From the NCBI RefSeq assembly GCF_018618415.1, contig NZ_JACSMA010000006.1, positions 26,853 through 90,852 of the forward strand: a DNA stretch of 64,000 nt, in the 5' to 3' direction. Both the position numbers and the translations under genes were made by a program. Below, piece after piece: positions 23,844 to 31,889 of this stretch (position 1 is the first letter of the stretch; the number at the start of each line of letters is the position of its first letter). A model generated the notes under the pieces. It saw only the letters and a program-made list of their open reading frames with translations. It was not told where the DNA came from and made no database searches. This stretch comes from Exiguobacterium sp. s146. GTDB taxonomy: Bacteria; Bacillota; Bacilli; Exiguobacteriales; Exiguobacteriaceae.

Positions 23844-24782
23844 TTACGATAAACGAATCAACATGATCCCGATGACCATGACGAGTAAACTGACGAGTTG
23901 AATCCCGGTGACCGGGTTCTTCGCGGCCCCGAACCAGCCGAAGCGGTCGATGAGCAGACTTCCGCACAGCAAGCCGACAATGACGATGACGACGGCGATG
24001 CCGGTCCCGACCATTGGCACAATCAACACGTTCCCACCGATGAACAATGCCCCGATGATGCCGCCGAGCCAAATCCACCACGGCTGACCACGTAGCCCGC
24101 GCCATTCGACGCTCGGCCGCAAGACGAGCAAGATGAGCAGTAACGTGACCGTCCCGACGACGAACGAGACGAGCGCCCCTTTCAAAGCCGATTCAAGCAC
24201 TGTTCCCAAATAGCCGTTAATGGCCGTCTGTGTCGCGCTCATCATCCCGGTCCCGATTCCGACGATACGCCAGACGTTCAAATTGCCGGTTCCCGTCTGC
24301 GATGAGGCGACGAGTTTACCACGGCGACGATTAATCCAGTCCGTCAGTGCGACCGTCCCGACGACGCCGAGCAACACGAGCAAGGCCCCGAACACGCGCC
24401 ACGGCGTGAGGACGTTGTCGGCCGAGTTGAACCAACCGAAGTGGTCAATCAACAGTCCCATCAAAATCTGTCCAAAAATCGGCATGATGACAGTCTGAAC
24501 GCTACCGAGCCTCGGGAACAAGAGGATGTTCCCCGTTAAAAAGATGACCCCCAACAAGCCGCCCGACCACATCCAAAGCGGCTCTGCTTGGAAGATGGAC
24601 GATTCAATCCCGAACGATTGTCCGGTGAGTAATAACATAAGTGTTAAAAAGGTCGTCCCGATGGCGAACGACAGGAACGACGCGACGAACGGTGACCCGA
24701 CGATGGTGCGCAGACGTGAGTTCACGCTCGTCTGCATCGGCAACAAAATCCCGATGACGAGTCCAATTACAATGGCTAACAT
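23844..24782 (-). CDS. Two-module DUF606 (YdcZ) membrane protein
   Basis: A 312-aa internal duplication of the YdcZ module. The first half (1-150) has LPMQTSVNSRLRTIVGSPFVASFLSFAIGT and GQILMGLLIDHFGWF. The second half (160-312) has GTGMMSATQTAINGYLGTVLESALKGALVSFVVGT and GLLCGSLLIDRFGWFG. About ten helices are predicted. It is first in the cluster, after GAGGAAGAGACT. It is presumably able to form in one chain what single-module paralogs form as dimers. Confidence 0.85.
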   Translation of the reverse strand: MLAIVIGLVIGILLPMQTSVNSRLRTIVGSPFVASFLSFAIGTTFLTLMLLLTGQSFGIESSIFQAEPLWMWSGGLLGVIFLTGNILLFPRLGSVQTVIMPIFGQILMGLLIDHFGWFNSADNVLTPWRVFGALLVLLGVVGTVALTDWINRRRGKLVASSQTGTGNLNVWRIVGIGTGMMSATQTAINGYLGTVLESALKGALVSFVVGTVTLLLILLVLRPSVEWRGLRGQPWWIWLGGIIGALFIGGNVLIVPMVGTGIAVVIVIVGLLCGSLLIDRFGWFGAAKNPVTGIQLVSLLVMVIGIMLIRLS

Positions 24783-24872
24783 AGTCTCTTCCTCGATTCT
24801 CTATATACTGTGTACGTCTCCAGCTTACTCCTCACACACTTTAGCATAAAGGACCGATGTCCTGAAATGTGA

Positions 24873-24908
24873 AAAAGACGAGTTCCGATAATCAGGAACT
24901 CGTCTTTT
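24873..24908 (-). terminator. Rho-independent terminator overlapping the gene end
   Basis: AAAAGACGAGTTCC pairs with GGAACTCGTCTTTT around an 8-nt loop. The 5' arm includes the last codons and stop of the array D gene that ends at 24892. Confidence 0.88.
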
Positions 24909-25380
24909 GGTGTGTATGGCGCTCAGTTTTCGCTTCGTCGAACATCCGATTCGTGACGTGCTGTTGATCAAATGTCAGAACGATTCGGTTGACCACGCGT
25001 GAAAACACCATCCCACCAATCGTCCCCGTCATCAAGATGGTCATGAGCGGCCAAATCGTGAGAAGATCGGTGTGATACGCAGCGAGCAGACAAAGGAACA
25101 GCAAAAAAATGAACCATTCGACAATGAAATCACTATAAATCCAACGCCGATAGCGAGGATCTGGATTAAACGTCAGCAATACTTTCGTCTTGCACCACGT
25201 GACACACAATTGTGGTAAGTACACGGCAAAGAGGATAAGCGGTAAGTAAATCGATGTCTGATACGAGATGAACGCGACGGCGATGAGGTTGAAGAACAGA
25301 CCCCAGTAGCGCCAATGCCACGTCGCATCCTCATGCGCGAGCAATCGCTCGATTCGTTCTTGTTTCATCAACATGTTCAT
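24892..25380 (-). CDS. Four-helix membrane protein, DPEHVT-tail family (array D, member 5)
   Basis: A 162-aa member. N-terminal MLMKQERIERLLAHEDATW, helices at about 21-36, 40-55, 85-102 and 104-122, central CKTKVLLTFNPDPRYRRWIY, tail IVLTFDQQHVTNRMFDEAKTERH (DQQHVT in place of DPEHVT). The ATG overlaps the upstream stop (ATGA); no strong ribosome-binding site is needed if coupled. It is the last gene of a five-gene run ending in a terminator. Confidence 0.8.
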   Translation of the reverse strand: MNMLMKQERIERLLAHEDATWHWRYWGLFFNLIAVAFISYQTSIYLPLILFAVYLPQLCVTWCKTKVLLTFNPDPRYRRWIYSDFIVEWFIFLLFLCLLAAYHTDLLTIWPLMTILMTGTIGGMVFSRVVNRIVLTFDQQHVTNRMFDEAKTERHTHQKTSS

Positions 25381-25832
25381 ATCAACCCATTCGCCGTTGC
25401 CAATTCAGAGCGGACCGGTTGAGCTGCATCTGCGCTATGGACAGTTTCATTGAAGCGTTTATACAGAAGCGATAGCAGGACGGCAATCCCAATGATGAGA
25501 ACCCACGTCCACCAAGGGGCCACCAGTTTATAGCATGTCACGCTACCGAGGATGAAGGCGTACCACCCGCTTAACACCCAGTAGACGCTTCGCGTCGCGA
25601 CTTGCGCTTTTGGTTCCGTAGACAGGTCGGCGAGCGCCTTGCCTTCTTTTATTACATATACAATCGAACCGATTGCGAATATAGTCATCAAACCTGCCCA
25701 TGCCCACCATAGTTGATCGGCGAGTAACGTGACAAACAATAGTCCAGGGACAGGAGTGAATAGCATGTCTCGTCGCCGCTTCTTTTGCTCACGGTATCGG
25801 TTCATTTCGTCAATCCGTTGTTGTTTCGTCAT
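25377..25832 (-). CDS. Four-helix membrane protein, DPEHVT-tail family (array D, member 4, divergent)
   Basis: A 151-aa member. N-terminal MTKQQRIDEMNRYREQKKRR, central EGKALADLSTEPKAQVATRS and tail NETVHSADAAQPVRSELATANG, where DAAQPV replaces the motif. Helices lie at about 24-38, 41-57, 87-101 and 105-121. AAGGAATGG lies upstream. It groups with other divergent members (26344, 26817) rather than with the canonical ones. Confidence 0.75.
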   Translation of the reverse strand: MTKQQRIDEMNRYREQKKRRRDMLFTPVPGLLFVTLLADQLWWAWAGLMTIFAIGSIVYVIKEGKALADLSTEPKAQVATRSVYWVLSGWYAFILGSVTCYKLVAPWWTWVLIIGIAVLLSLLYKRFNETVHSADAAQPVRSELATANGLI

Positions 25833-25849
25833 ACGATTCCATTCCTTTT

Positions 25850-26332
25850 CTAATCATTGATTCCGTCAAGTCGACGCTTCAGCTTCTCACGATTGGCTTT
25901 AGCCAGCATGTTTGACGTGACGTGTTCCGGGTCGAGTTTGAGCAGTTTTCGATCCATCCACAACGGCAACAACACAGACGGTGGTGCCCCGATGACCATC
26001 GCCCACATCAACACGTCCGGATGAATCTGCCCCGTCAAAAACAGGGTGATGAGACTGAACAACGTGAGGAAGGTAGCTACCAAGATAAAGAATTGTCCTT
26101 TCACGAGACGCCGATATGTCCAGTCGTCATTGAACCGAAGATACAGGACGGTCTGTTTCCATTCGAAAAACAGTGTCGGCACAAGACTGGCCACCGCAAT
26201 CATGCCAGAATACGTCGTGTGCATCATGAAATAAAGCGCGCTCACAAAGATGACGACACTGCTTCCAATCATGAAACGACGATACGTCGTGTAGATTTGT
26301 AACAATGCCTCAGTCCGGGTTTCTCGATCCAT
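25850..26332 (-). CDS. Four-helix membrane protein, DPEHVT-tail family (array D, member 3, canonical)
   Basis: A 160-aa canonical member: helices at about 20-37, 41-58, 81-99 and 106-124, central KQTVLYLRFNDDWTYRRLVKGQF, tail KLLKLDPEHVTSNMLAKANREKLKRRL. GAGGAGGGATGAG precedes ATG 26332. Positively charged segments on both the central loop and the tail predict that N- and C-termini and the loop lie on the cytoplasmic side. Confidence 0.8.
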   Translation of the reverse strand: MDRETRTEALLQIYTTYRRFMIGSSVVIFVSALYFMMHTTYSGMIAVASLVPTLFFEWKQTVLYLRFNDDWTYRRLVKGQFFILVATFLTLFSLITLFLTGQIHPDVLMWAMVIGAPPSVLLPLWMDRKLLKLDPEHVTSNMLAKANREKLKRRLDGIND

Positions 26333-26343
26333 CTCATCCCTCC

Positions 26344-26805
26344 TCAGTCTCTAACGTTGTCGAGCCGTATCTCACGAAGCATCGGATGCTCCGGATCGAT
26401 GTTCATCAACCGCTCGTCTTGCTTTCGGATCAAACGATACCCGACATAGATGACACCGACCGCTACACCTAATATCCACGCGTATGTCCACCCTAGCTTA
26501 AGCGTCAGGGCAAACGACAAAAGGAAAAGGACGAACAGCGCAAAGACGAATCCGTTCCGACGGACGATCATCGTTTTGGCTTCCTCTTGCTCGGTCAACT
26601 CGGTCTCGACTCGATTCGCCTTGAAGAAGATTCCGCCTAATAGCAACAGACAGACGAGCGCTCCGGCCACGTACCAACCGTTCCATGAATCCGACTCGAT
26701 CAATCCGACGAGACAAAACACCATTGGAAACGTGAGCAGACTTTGGAAAACGGCCGTCTTCACATTCGCTTTATAAATCAGATTGATGCGTTCTTGTTTG
26801 GTCAT
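26344..26805 (-). CDS. Four-helix membrane protein, DPEHVT-tail family (array D, member 2)
   Basis: A 153-aa member. N-terminal MTKQERINLIYKANVKTAVF, central KANRVETELTEQEEAKTMIVRR and tail DERLMNIDPEHPMLREIRLDNV (DPEHP). Start ATG 26805 follows AAGGGGGG; the TTG one codon earlier is less likely. It lies 11 nt after the stop of the upstream paralog. Confidence 0.78.
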   Translation of the reverse strand: MTKQERINLIYKANVKTAVFQSLLTFPMVFCLVGLIESDSWNGWYVAGALVCLLLLGGIFFKANRVETELTEQEEAKTMIVRRNGFVFALFVLFLLSFALTLKLGWTYAWILGVAVGVIYVGYRLIRKQDERLMNIDPEHPMLREIRLDNVRD

Positions 26806-26816
26806 CAAATCCCCCC

Positions 26817-27272
26817 TTAAAAACTTTCCTGCTTGACGTCTCGACGCGTCGGTTGCTGGGGATCAATCAGCTTTACTTTCTCGTCAAGTAACCGCTCGAC
26901 AATCACTAGCGCTAACGCTGTGAAGGAGAAGATGAAGAATGGGACCCAACTGATTGTTTCGAGCTTCATGAGCAACGGGAAAAACAAACAGATAAAGACG
27001 ACCATCATGTAGTCGAACACATATTGGATATGGATGACCTGCTTCGCTCGAATGTGGTCTGTGAAACTGCTCATGAATCGACTTTCTCGTCCAATCATCA
27101 CGCCGTATATCAGCAACGATGCAATCATCAAACTGCCATACAAGATTGATCGTGTCTCGGTTTGTAAAAAGAAAAAGAGTAATACTCCTATTGGAATCGC
27201 AAAGCCAAGTCGTACGAGAAGCCATTTTCGGTTTGCGGTAACCATTTGCTTCGAACGCTGATGTTTATTCAT
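26817..27272 (-). CDS. Four-helix membrane protein, DPEHVT-tail family (array D, member 1)
   Basis: First gene of array D, 151 aa. N-terminal MNKHQRSKQMVTANRKW, central RESRFMSSFTDHIRAKQVIHI, tail EKVKLIDPQQPTRRDVKQESF (DPQQPT). Start ATG 27272 has AGAGGTG 6 nt upstream; an upstream GTG at 27281 lies inside that site. The central RESRFM links it closely to the solitary member at 13381. It is divergent from an MFS/MarR operon. Confidence 0.78.
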   Translation of the reverse strand: MNKHQRSKQMVTANRKWLLVRLGFAIPIGVLLFFFLQTETRSILYGSLMIASLLIYGVMIGRESRFMSSFTDHIRAKQVIHIQYVFDYMMVVFICLFFPLLMKLETISWVPFFIFSFTALALVIVERLLDEKVKLIDPQQPTRRDVKQESF

Positions 27273-27355
27273 CTTGTTCACCTCTTATCTCACTATACGA
27301 TTTTCACAGAATAAAGTTCCGTTTTTTTACAATTGTTTTGTAACTGCCTACTCGC

Positions 27356-27384
27356 TTGACGGGAAAGTCACTACGCCTTATAGT
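27356..27384 (+). promoter_or_regulatory. Promoter of the MFS-MarR operon
   Basis: TTGACG and TATAGT are separated by exactly 17 nt, close to the sigma-A consensus. The -10 box is inside the MarR-type palindrome. Confidence 0.8.
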
Positions 27385-27401
27385 TTAGTTAACTTAACTA
27401 T
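27380..27401. promoter_or_regulatory. MarR-type operator palindrome
   Basis: The half ATAGTTTAGTT and the half AACTTAACTAT form a 22-bp inverted repeat centred on GTTAAC, with a single mismatched pair. It overlaps the -10 region of the MFS-MarR promoter, as expected for autorepression. Confidence 0.8.
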
Positions 27402-27432
27402 ATTAAAAGACAGAAAGACTGAGGTTTTCTTT

Positions 27433-28638
27433 ATGAATTTGCTACAAAATCTACGCTTCGTATTCACGTGGTTATCCGGGATGACGCTCACGCTCGGCTT
27501 CTCGATTTTCTTCTTGAGCGTATCGTGGCTTACGATTGACGTGTTACAACAGCCGGCTTTGCTCGGGATTATCATGACCGCCGTCTCGTTGCCGCGTGTC
27601 GTGATGATGGTGTTCGGCGGCGTGTTCGCCGACCGATTCCAAAAGAGTCGCCTCTTGTTTTTGACGAACCTCGGGCAAGGTCTTCTCATGGTCGCAGTCG
27701 TGGCACTACATCTTGCGGACGCGTATTCGGTGTCCGCCTTGATCATGATTTCCATCGTGTTCGGACTCCTCGACGGCATGTCCTATCCGGCGTTGTCTTC
27801 CTTGATCCCTTCGCTCGTCAAACAAGAAGAGTTGCAGCGTGCCAACTCACTTTTCCAAGGAACGCTCGAGCTCATGTTCGTGTTCGGTCCGTTCCTCGCC
27901 GGGGCCTTACTGACATGGGGTGGCTTCGGGCTCAGCTTCGGGACGGCAGCCGTCTTGATTTTCATCGCGGCTATCTTGATTATGCCGCGCTTGATTCGCG
28001 ACTCGATTCCCCTAGCCCGTGCCATGTCGCTCGGTCACGTCATCGTTGATTTGAATGAAGGCATCCGTTACGTCTCGAGCACACCGATTTTACGGAGCGG
28101 GACGTTATCCATCGCCATCGTCAACCTGTTCGTCATGGGACCGCTCATCATGAGCATCCCGATCCTCGTCGGTGCTCAAGACGGGACGGCGTTTGACTTA
28201 AGTTTGATTGAAGGGGGCCTCGCCGTCGGGACGTTCGTGGCGAGTTTTCTCGTCCTGTTGTTCCGCTCGGTCCATCGTGGACGCTTCGTCTTCCGCGTCC
28301 TGTTTTTGACGATTGGGGCATTCTTCCTCTATACGCAGGCCCAGTCCATCACGCTCCTCGCCTTGGCTGCGGCCGCGAGCGGATTTATGTTGATGCTCGT
28401 CTATTTGCCGACGGTCACGCTCATGCAAGAACATAGCGACCACGACAAGATTGGACGTGTCATGAGCATCATGGCGCTCGCCGCATCCGGGTTAGAGCCG
28501 ATTGCGTTTGCGGTCCTGTCGATTTTGGTAGCCTTGGCCGTACCGATTCAAACGTTACTCATCTCGTTTGGTATAATCGGATTAGTATTCAGTATCGTGT
28601 TATACGTGCGGAGCCAGACGTTCCGTGACACGCGATGA
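27433..28638 (+). CDS. MFS transporter, likely efflux
   Basis: A 401-aa, about 12-helix major facilitator. MTLTLGFSIFFLSVSWLTIDV starts the first helix, and ADRFQKSRLLFLTNLGQG is the loop 2-3 motif A-like segment. SLIPSLVKQEELQRANSLFQGTLELMFVFGPFLAGALL is typical of MFS_3/TetA-P-like exporters. ATG 27433 has GAGG 9 nt upstream. It shares an operon with marR (ATGA-like overlap at 28635). The substrate is unknown. Confidence 0.87.
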   Translation: MNLLQNLRFVFTWLSGMTLTLGFSIFFLSVSWLTIDVLQQPALLGIIMTAVSLPRVVMMVFGGVFADRFQKSRLLFLTNLGQGLLMVAVVALHLADAYSVSALIMISIVFGLLDGMSYPALSSLIPSLVKQEELQRANSLFQGTLELMFVFGPFLAGALLTWGGFGLSFGTAAVLIFIAAILIMPRLIRDSIPLARAMSLGHVIVDLNEGIRYVSSTPILRSGTLSIAIVNLFVMGPLIMSIPILVGAQDGTAFDLSLIEGGLAVGTFVASFLVLLFRSVHRGRFVFRVLFLTIGAFFLYTQAQSITLLALAAAASGFMLMLVYLPTVTLMQEHSDHDKIGRVMSIMALAASGLEPIAFAVLSILVALAVPIQTLLISFGIIGLVFSIVLYVRSQTFRDTR

Positions 28639-28652
28639 AAGGAGAACGACGA

Positions 28653-29084
28653 TTGAACGACACACGCAAACAGCAAGTCATCGAGATGTACCGTCAAATT
28701 GACGAGCTCGACTTGTTGTTCACTAAATATTTTACCGAGTTGAATGAATTCGAACTCAGTTACCAGCAAGAACAGATGTTACTCCTGTTCAAACGACAAG
28801 ACACTTGGACGACGACGGAGATTGCCACAAAGATGAATATCTCGAAGAGTGCGGTCAGCCAAGTGCTCAAAGTGCTCGAGCAACGCGGCTTCGTCCAAAA
28901 AGAGAAGAATCCAGACAACTTGCGCGAGAGCTTCATCCGGCTCGGACCGATCGGTATGGAGTATTCGAAACAAATCGATGCAATCGAAGAGCGGCTCGCC
29001 GAAGAGATGTTCTCCGTGCTTGAAGATGTTGAGATGACGATGATCAATCGCTCACTCGCGCTGATGATCCAAAAGTTCAAATGA
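28653..29084 (+). CDS. MarR-family transcriptional regulator
   Basis: A 143-aa winged-helix regulator: SYQQEQMLLLFKRQDTWTTTEIATKMNISKSAVSQVLKVLEQRGFVQKEKNPDNLRESFIRLGPIG contains the recognition helix and the wing with its D-x-R-x-x-like core. TTG 28653 is chosen because AAAGGAG sits 8-9 nt upstream; ATG 28635 overlaps the end of the MFS gene and would place that site inside the coding region. It presumably represses the MFS-marR operon through the 22-bp palindrome. Confidence 0.88.
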   Translation: MNDTRKQQVIEMYRQIDELDLLFTKYFTELNEFELSYQQEQMLLLFKRQDTWTTTEIATKMNISKSAVSQVLKVLEQRGFVQKEKNPDNLRESFIRLGPIGMEYSKQIDAIEERLAEEMFSVLEDVEMTMINRSLALMIQKFK

Positions 29085-29126
29085 AAAATGCGCATCGTCC
29101 CTGACTCGGGAAGATACGCATTTTTT
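29083..29126. terminator. Bidirectional Rho-independent terminator
   Basis: AAATGCG-ATC pairs with GAT-CGCATTT (one bulge each side), with T and A runs on both sides. It lies between convergent marR and the amine oxidase. Confidence 0.8.
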
Positions 29127-29128
29127 GG

Positions 29129-30169
29129 TTAGAGTTGCTCGACGACACGTTCCGCTGAACGGAGCACGCCTTCGAGATGACCGCCGAACAAGGGGTCCGT
29201 CTCCGTCCCAGCGAGTGAGAGCCTTCCTCCCCATACTGAATCGAGCGTGATTGGCTGATAGACGGGAAATTCAGTCAACGGTTCCCTGTCTTGAACCGTG
29301 GCCGTCTGCCGGTCACTCGACCAATCGACGTAGTAGATGTCACGCGGATGGCGCGCCTCTTCCCCATATAGACGGACGAGCTGGTCGATGACGAGACGAT
29401 TCAATTCGTCCCAGTCGAGTACCGAGCGTTCAGCAGCAGACAACCGGAAAAAACCGAATAACGCGGCAAGTCCGTCCGGCTGCGAGGCATCATGAATCTC
29501 TTGCAACAGACCGGCCCAACTCATGCCTTGACCGGATAAACCGTTGTCTCGCCAAAACGGGCGGTCGTAGACGGCGAGTACTTTTGCCTGCCCGGCCATC
29601 CAGGTCGGCGTGTTTGCCAGCTTCGCCTTCGTCGTCTCAGACAGTTCCGGTTGAAACGAGATGTGTGAGACGAGTCGCGGTGGAATGGCTAGGATGACGT
29701 GACTGAACGCATGGGACCCTCCCGTTTCGAGTTCGATGGATATCCCGTCCTCAATCTGTTGAATCGAGGTGACCGCAGACTCGAGTTGAATCGTCCCGGC
29801 AGGCAATGTCGCCGCGAGCGCCGTCGACAAACTGGCCATGCCACCGACGAGTCGCATCGATGGGATTGTATGGCCTGGCGGGAGCGTATGGCGTTCGATG
29901 ACACCGAACTGCCGCTCGAGCATCAAGTCTCCGGCCGTATATTGTGAGAACGCTTGAAGACCAAGTTGGTCGATCAGTTGCGTAATCGTCGTCTCCGTCT
30001 CTGGCCAATACCAGGTCGGACCGAGGTCGAAGCCATCATGACTCAACACCCGTCCGCCGATGCGGTCGCGTGACTCGAACACGGTGACGTTATAGCCTTT
30101 CTCGATGAGGAGCGACGCGGCATACAGTCCGCTCACACCGGCTCCGATAATCGCAATTGATGGATTCAT
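29129..30169 (-). CDS. Flavin-containing amine oxidase family protein
   Basis: A 346-aa FAD enzyme of the monoamine oxidase fold: N-terminal SIAIIGAGVSGLYAASLLIEKGYNVTVFESRDRIGGR, then FDLGPTWYWP, MRLVGGMASLSTALAATL and the C-terminal RLSLAGTETDPLFGGHLEGVLRSAERV. It is shorter than classical MAO (about 450 aa) and the substrate is unknown. ATG 30169 follows AAGGAGC; the frame extends 7 codons further without a site. Its first 35 or so codons and leader are duplicated at 31.9-32.0 kb. Confidence 0.87.
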   Translation of the reverse strand: MNPSIAIIGAGVSGLYAASLLIEKGYNVTVFESRDRIGGRVLSHDGFDLGPTWYWPETETTITQLIDQLGLQAFSQYTAGDLMLERQFGVIERHTLPPGHTIPSMRLVGGMASLSTALAATLPAGTIQLESAVTSIQQIEDGISIELETGGSHAFSHVILAIPPRLVSHISFQPELSETTKAKLANTPTWMAGQAKVLAVYDRPFWRDNGLSGQGMSWAGLLQEIHDASQPDGLAALFGFFRLSAAERSVLDWDELNRLVIDQLVRLYGEEARHPRDIYYVDWSSDRQTATVQDREPLTEFPVYQPITLDSVWGGRLSLAGTETDPLFGGHLEGVLRSAERVVEQL

Positions 30170-30231
30170 GAAAAAGCTCCTTCTTCGCATGTAGTGCTCC
30201 TATTATACTGAAAAAGACGAATACACATAAT

Positions 30232-30549
30232 TTGGGCGCACTGCTCAGGAAAGGGCGTTACGACTTGAAGCGTTTCTTCTATTACGTCTTATTTCCTTAC
30301 ATCTTATTAATGCGAGGATTATATCGATTTATCAAAACGGAAAGTACAATGTCTTATGCATTCATGCTGTTCTTTGTCCCCGTCCATGTCCTCATCATCG
30401 GATATGGCCTCCAAGCGTCACGATTTCTAGAAACCCTTTTCGTGCTCTATCTCTCGGCAGGATTGTTTACCCCGATGTGTTACTTCGAATCGGATGTCGT
30501 AAGAAGGCGTACAAAACTTGGATACATCCAACTCGATGAAACCAAATAG
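30232..30549 (+). CDS. Small membrane protein, RFFYY-xx-FP family, copy 1
   Basis: About 105 aa with RYDLKRFFYYVLFPYILLMRGLYRFIKT followed by two or three helices and the basic end RRRTKLGYIQLDE. It is clearly paralogous to the protein at 32065 (RFFYYLYFPFISLMCLLYRFIKTE ... RRRTKPGYVPL). The start is uncertain: TTG 30232 lacks a good ribosome-binding site but is conserved in position with the second copy. TATTATACT upstream may be a promoter -10 element. The function is unknown. Confidence 0.6.
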   Translation: MGALLRKGRYDLKRFFYYVLFPYILLMRGLYRFIKTESTMSYAFMLFFVPVHVLIIGYGLQASRFLETLFVLYLSAGLFTPMCYFESDVVRRRTKLGYIQLDETK

Positions 30550-30556
30550 CAGGTTG

Positions 30557-30591
30557 AAACGTACTCTATTTGTATAGCGTACGTTTTTTTA
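30557..30591 (+). terminator. Rho-independent terminator
   Basis: AAACGTAC and GTACGTTT arms enclose an approximately 15-nt loop, followed by TTTTT. It separates the first small gene of the duplicated block from the next. Confidence 0.75.
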
Positions 30592-30676
30592 GTGCCTCAC
30601 AATGATCGAATACGTTCGCACCACTTGTTAGCATTTGAAAGACTTCGAATTTCATGAGTTACATAGGAGGAAAAGA

Positions 30677-30904
30677 ATGGACTTCTTATTTGTTTCACTG
30701 TTCAGTTTATTAGCGATGATTGTACCACTCGCTTTGCTCATCACGGCCATCGTGATGGTCCTGAAGTTTATGAAGCGGCACGAGCAACGTGCTCATGTAC
30801 GACTTGAATTAGAACGTCAAGCCGCCGCCGATCAACGACAACAGTTCGCTGTCTTGATGGAACGCCTCGACCGAATTGAAGAGAAGGTGGAGGCAATGAA
30901 GTGA
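30677..30904 (+). CDS. Small membrane protein with C-terminal MERLDRIEEK coiled coil, copy 1
   Basis: 75 aa: one long hydrophobic stretch (LFVSLFSLLAMIVPLALLITAIVMVL) then a charged helix RHEQRAHVRLELERQAAADQRQQFAVLMERLDRIEEKVEAMK, likely a coiled coil on the cytoplasmic side. AGGAGG lies upstream of ATG 30677. It is paralogous to the protein at 32707, which ends LMERLDRIEEKLEIHN. Its stop overlaps the GTG of the next gene. Confidence 0.75.
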   Translation: MDFLFVSLFSLLAMIVPLALLITAIVMVLKFMKRHEQRAHVRLELERQAAADQRQQFAVLMERLDRIEEKVEAMK

Positions 30905-31119
30905 GTATGACACAATTCCAGCCATGGACGAAACAACTCCTCGTCATAGCCATCATTGGCGGCTTTCTACTGCTCGCCTCCGTCATCTGTCAACGGATAT
31001 TCCATACGTCTGAGATTCATCTCTTGATTGAAAAGGCGGACGAACGACAGCTCAGTTATGAGTTAATCATCCATAACTCGCTCACCAATGCTTACAGGTT
31101 CGATATCATCGATGATTAA
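30901..31119 (+). CDS. Small single-helix protein (72 aa), unknown
   Basis: GTG 30901 overlaps the preceding stop and has GGAGG 7 nt upstream. One helix (LLVIAIIGGFLLLASVICQ) is followed by a roughly 40-residue polar C-terminal part (RIFHTSEIHLLIEKADERQ ...). No counterpart is seen in the second copy of the duplicated block. The function is unknown. Confidence 0.6.
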   Translation: MSMTQFQPWTKQLLVIAIIGGFLLLASVICQRIFHTSEIHLLIEKADERQLSYELIIHNSLTNAYRFDIIDD

Positions 31120-31137
31120 ATCGAAAGGAGTGTTTGA

Positions 31138-31410
31138 ATGGATTGGACCACAATCATGTTGATTGCTTCATTGATATTGAACGGGTTCTTCCTCAATATC
31201 ATTTCGCGACAAGCGAAGGATATGAATGCATTGAAACGAAAACAACTCCATACCGAACCAATCGTGCAAGATGACGAGTTTTATGCGTCCATCAAAGAAA
31301 AAATCGATACGATTGGCGTGATTCCAACCGTGAAATTCTTGCGTGAGACATATGGATTGTCGCTGCTTGAAGCGAAACAGTTGGTTGATCGCGTAAATGA
31401 AAAGGAGTAG
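31138..31410 (+). CDS. Membrane-anchored protein with an L7/L12 C-terminal-like domain
   Basis: 90 aa. The N-terminal helix (IMLIASLILNGFFLNII) anchors it. The C-terminal 40 residues (YASIKEKIDTIGVIPTVKFLRETYGLSLLEAKQLVDRVNEKE) resemble the ribosomal L7/L12 C-terminal fold, in which K-x-x-R-x-x-x-x-x-x-L-x-E-A-K-x-L-V is conserved. Similar anchored stand-alone domains are known in Firmicutes as proteins of unknown role. AAAGGAG precedes the start. It ends in a terminator. Confidence 0.72.
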   Translation: MDWTTIMLIASLILNGFFLNIISRQAKDMNALKRKQLHTEPIVQDDEFYASIKEKIDTIGVIPTVKFLRETYGLSLLEAKQLVDRVNEKE

Positions 31411-31428
31411 CCCGCGCTACTCCTTTTT
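31400..31428 (+). terminator. Rho-independent terminator, GAGTAGC/GCTACTC type
   Basis: AAAAGGAGTAGC pairs with GCTACTCCTTTT around CCGC, with T and A runs on both sides. It lies between convergent genes. The second duplicated unit has a closely related terminator at 32960. Confidence 0.88.
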
Positions 31429-31436
31429 GACTGCCT

Positions 31437-31889
31437 TTATTTTGGAAAGAAACCGACTTTTCCCTGAGCATACACTTTATGTGTCACATGCTCCGGGTCA
31501 AGTTCGCCAAGGCTTCGATCGAGCCGAGACGACGCAATGATTCCGATTCCGGAGAGTCCCGTTGCAAGCACCAACAAACTGATTTGTTCCGGGTTGAGCA
31601 GGAGTGTCAGCATCAACACCACGTAGGCTCCAATCAGCCCAATCGCTGTCCACCCTTCAAGACGCACAAGCCGCTTGTAGGCGGCAGACGAGTTGAAGCG
31701 TAGCAATGTGTTCGTCCGGGTCATTATTTTCACGAGACCGACAGATGGGAATACGAGGAGGAACCAGATGAATTCAGCGAGACGATGTTTGTCAATGATA
31801 TCAAAATCCCACTGACTCCTGTGATCAGTGCAAATAACGCGATTGCCTGACGGGGCGAGCGTTTGAAACTTCCAAATAAATGTCATCAT
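31437..31889 (-). pseudogene. 5'-truncated and frameshifted DPEHVT-family gene at the duplication junction
   Basis: From about 31775 to 31437 it reads LAEFIWFLLVFPSVGLVKIMTRTNTLLRFNSSAAYKRLVRLEG to the tail GELDPEHVTHKVYAQGKVGFF. This closely matches the intact copy at 33003. Upstream, another frame (+1) gives FKRSPRQAIALFALITG, which matches KRSTRQAALLFSLVTA of that copy, so a single frameshift lies near 31775-31795. The start codon and first residues are missing: the sequence runs directly into an amine oxidase gene fragment. The open frame as it stands begins with an unrelated N-terminus. Confidence 0.88.
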
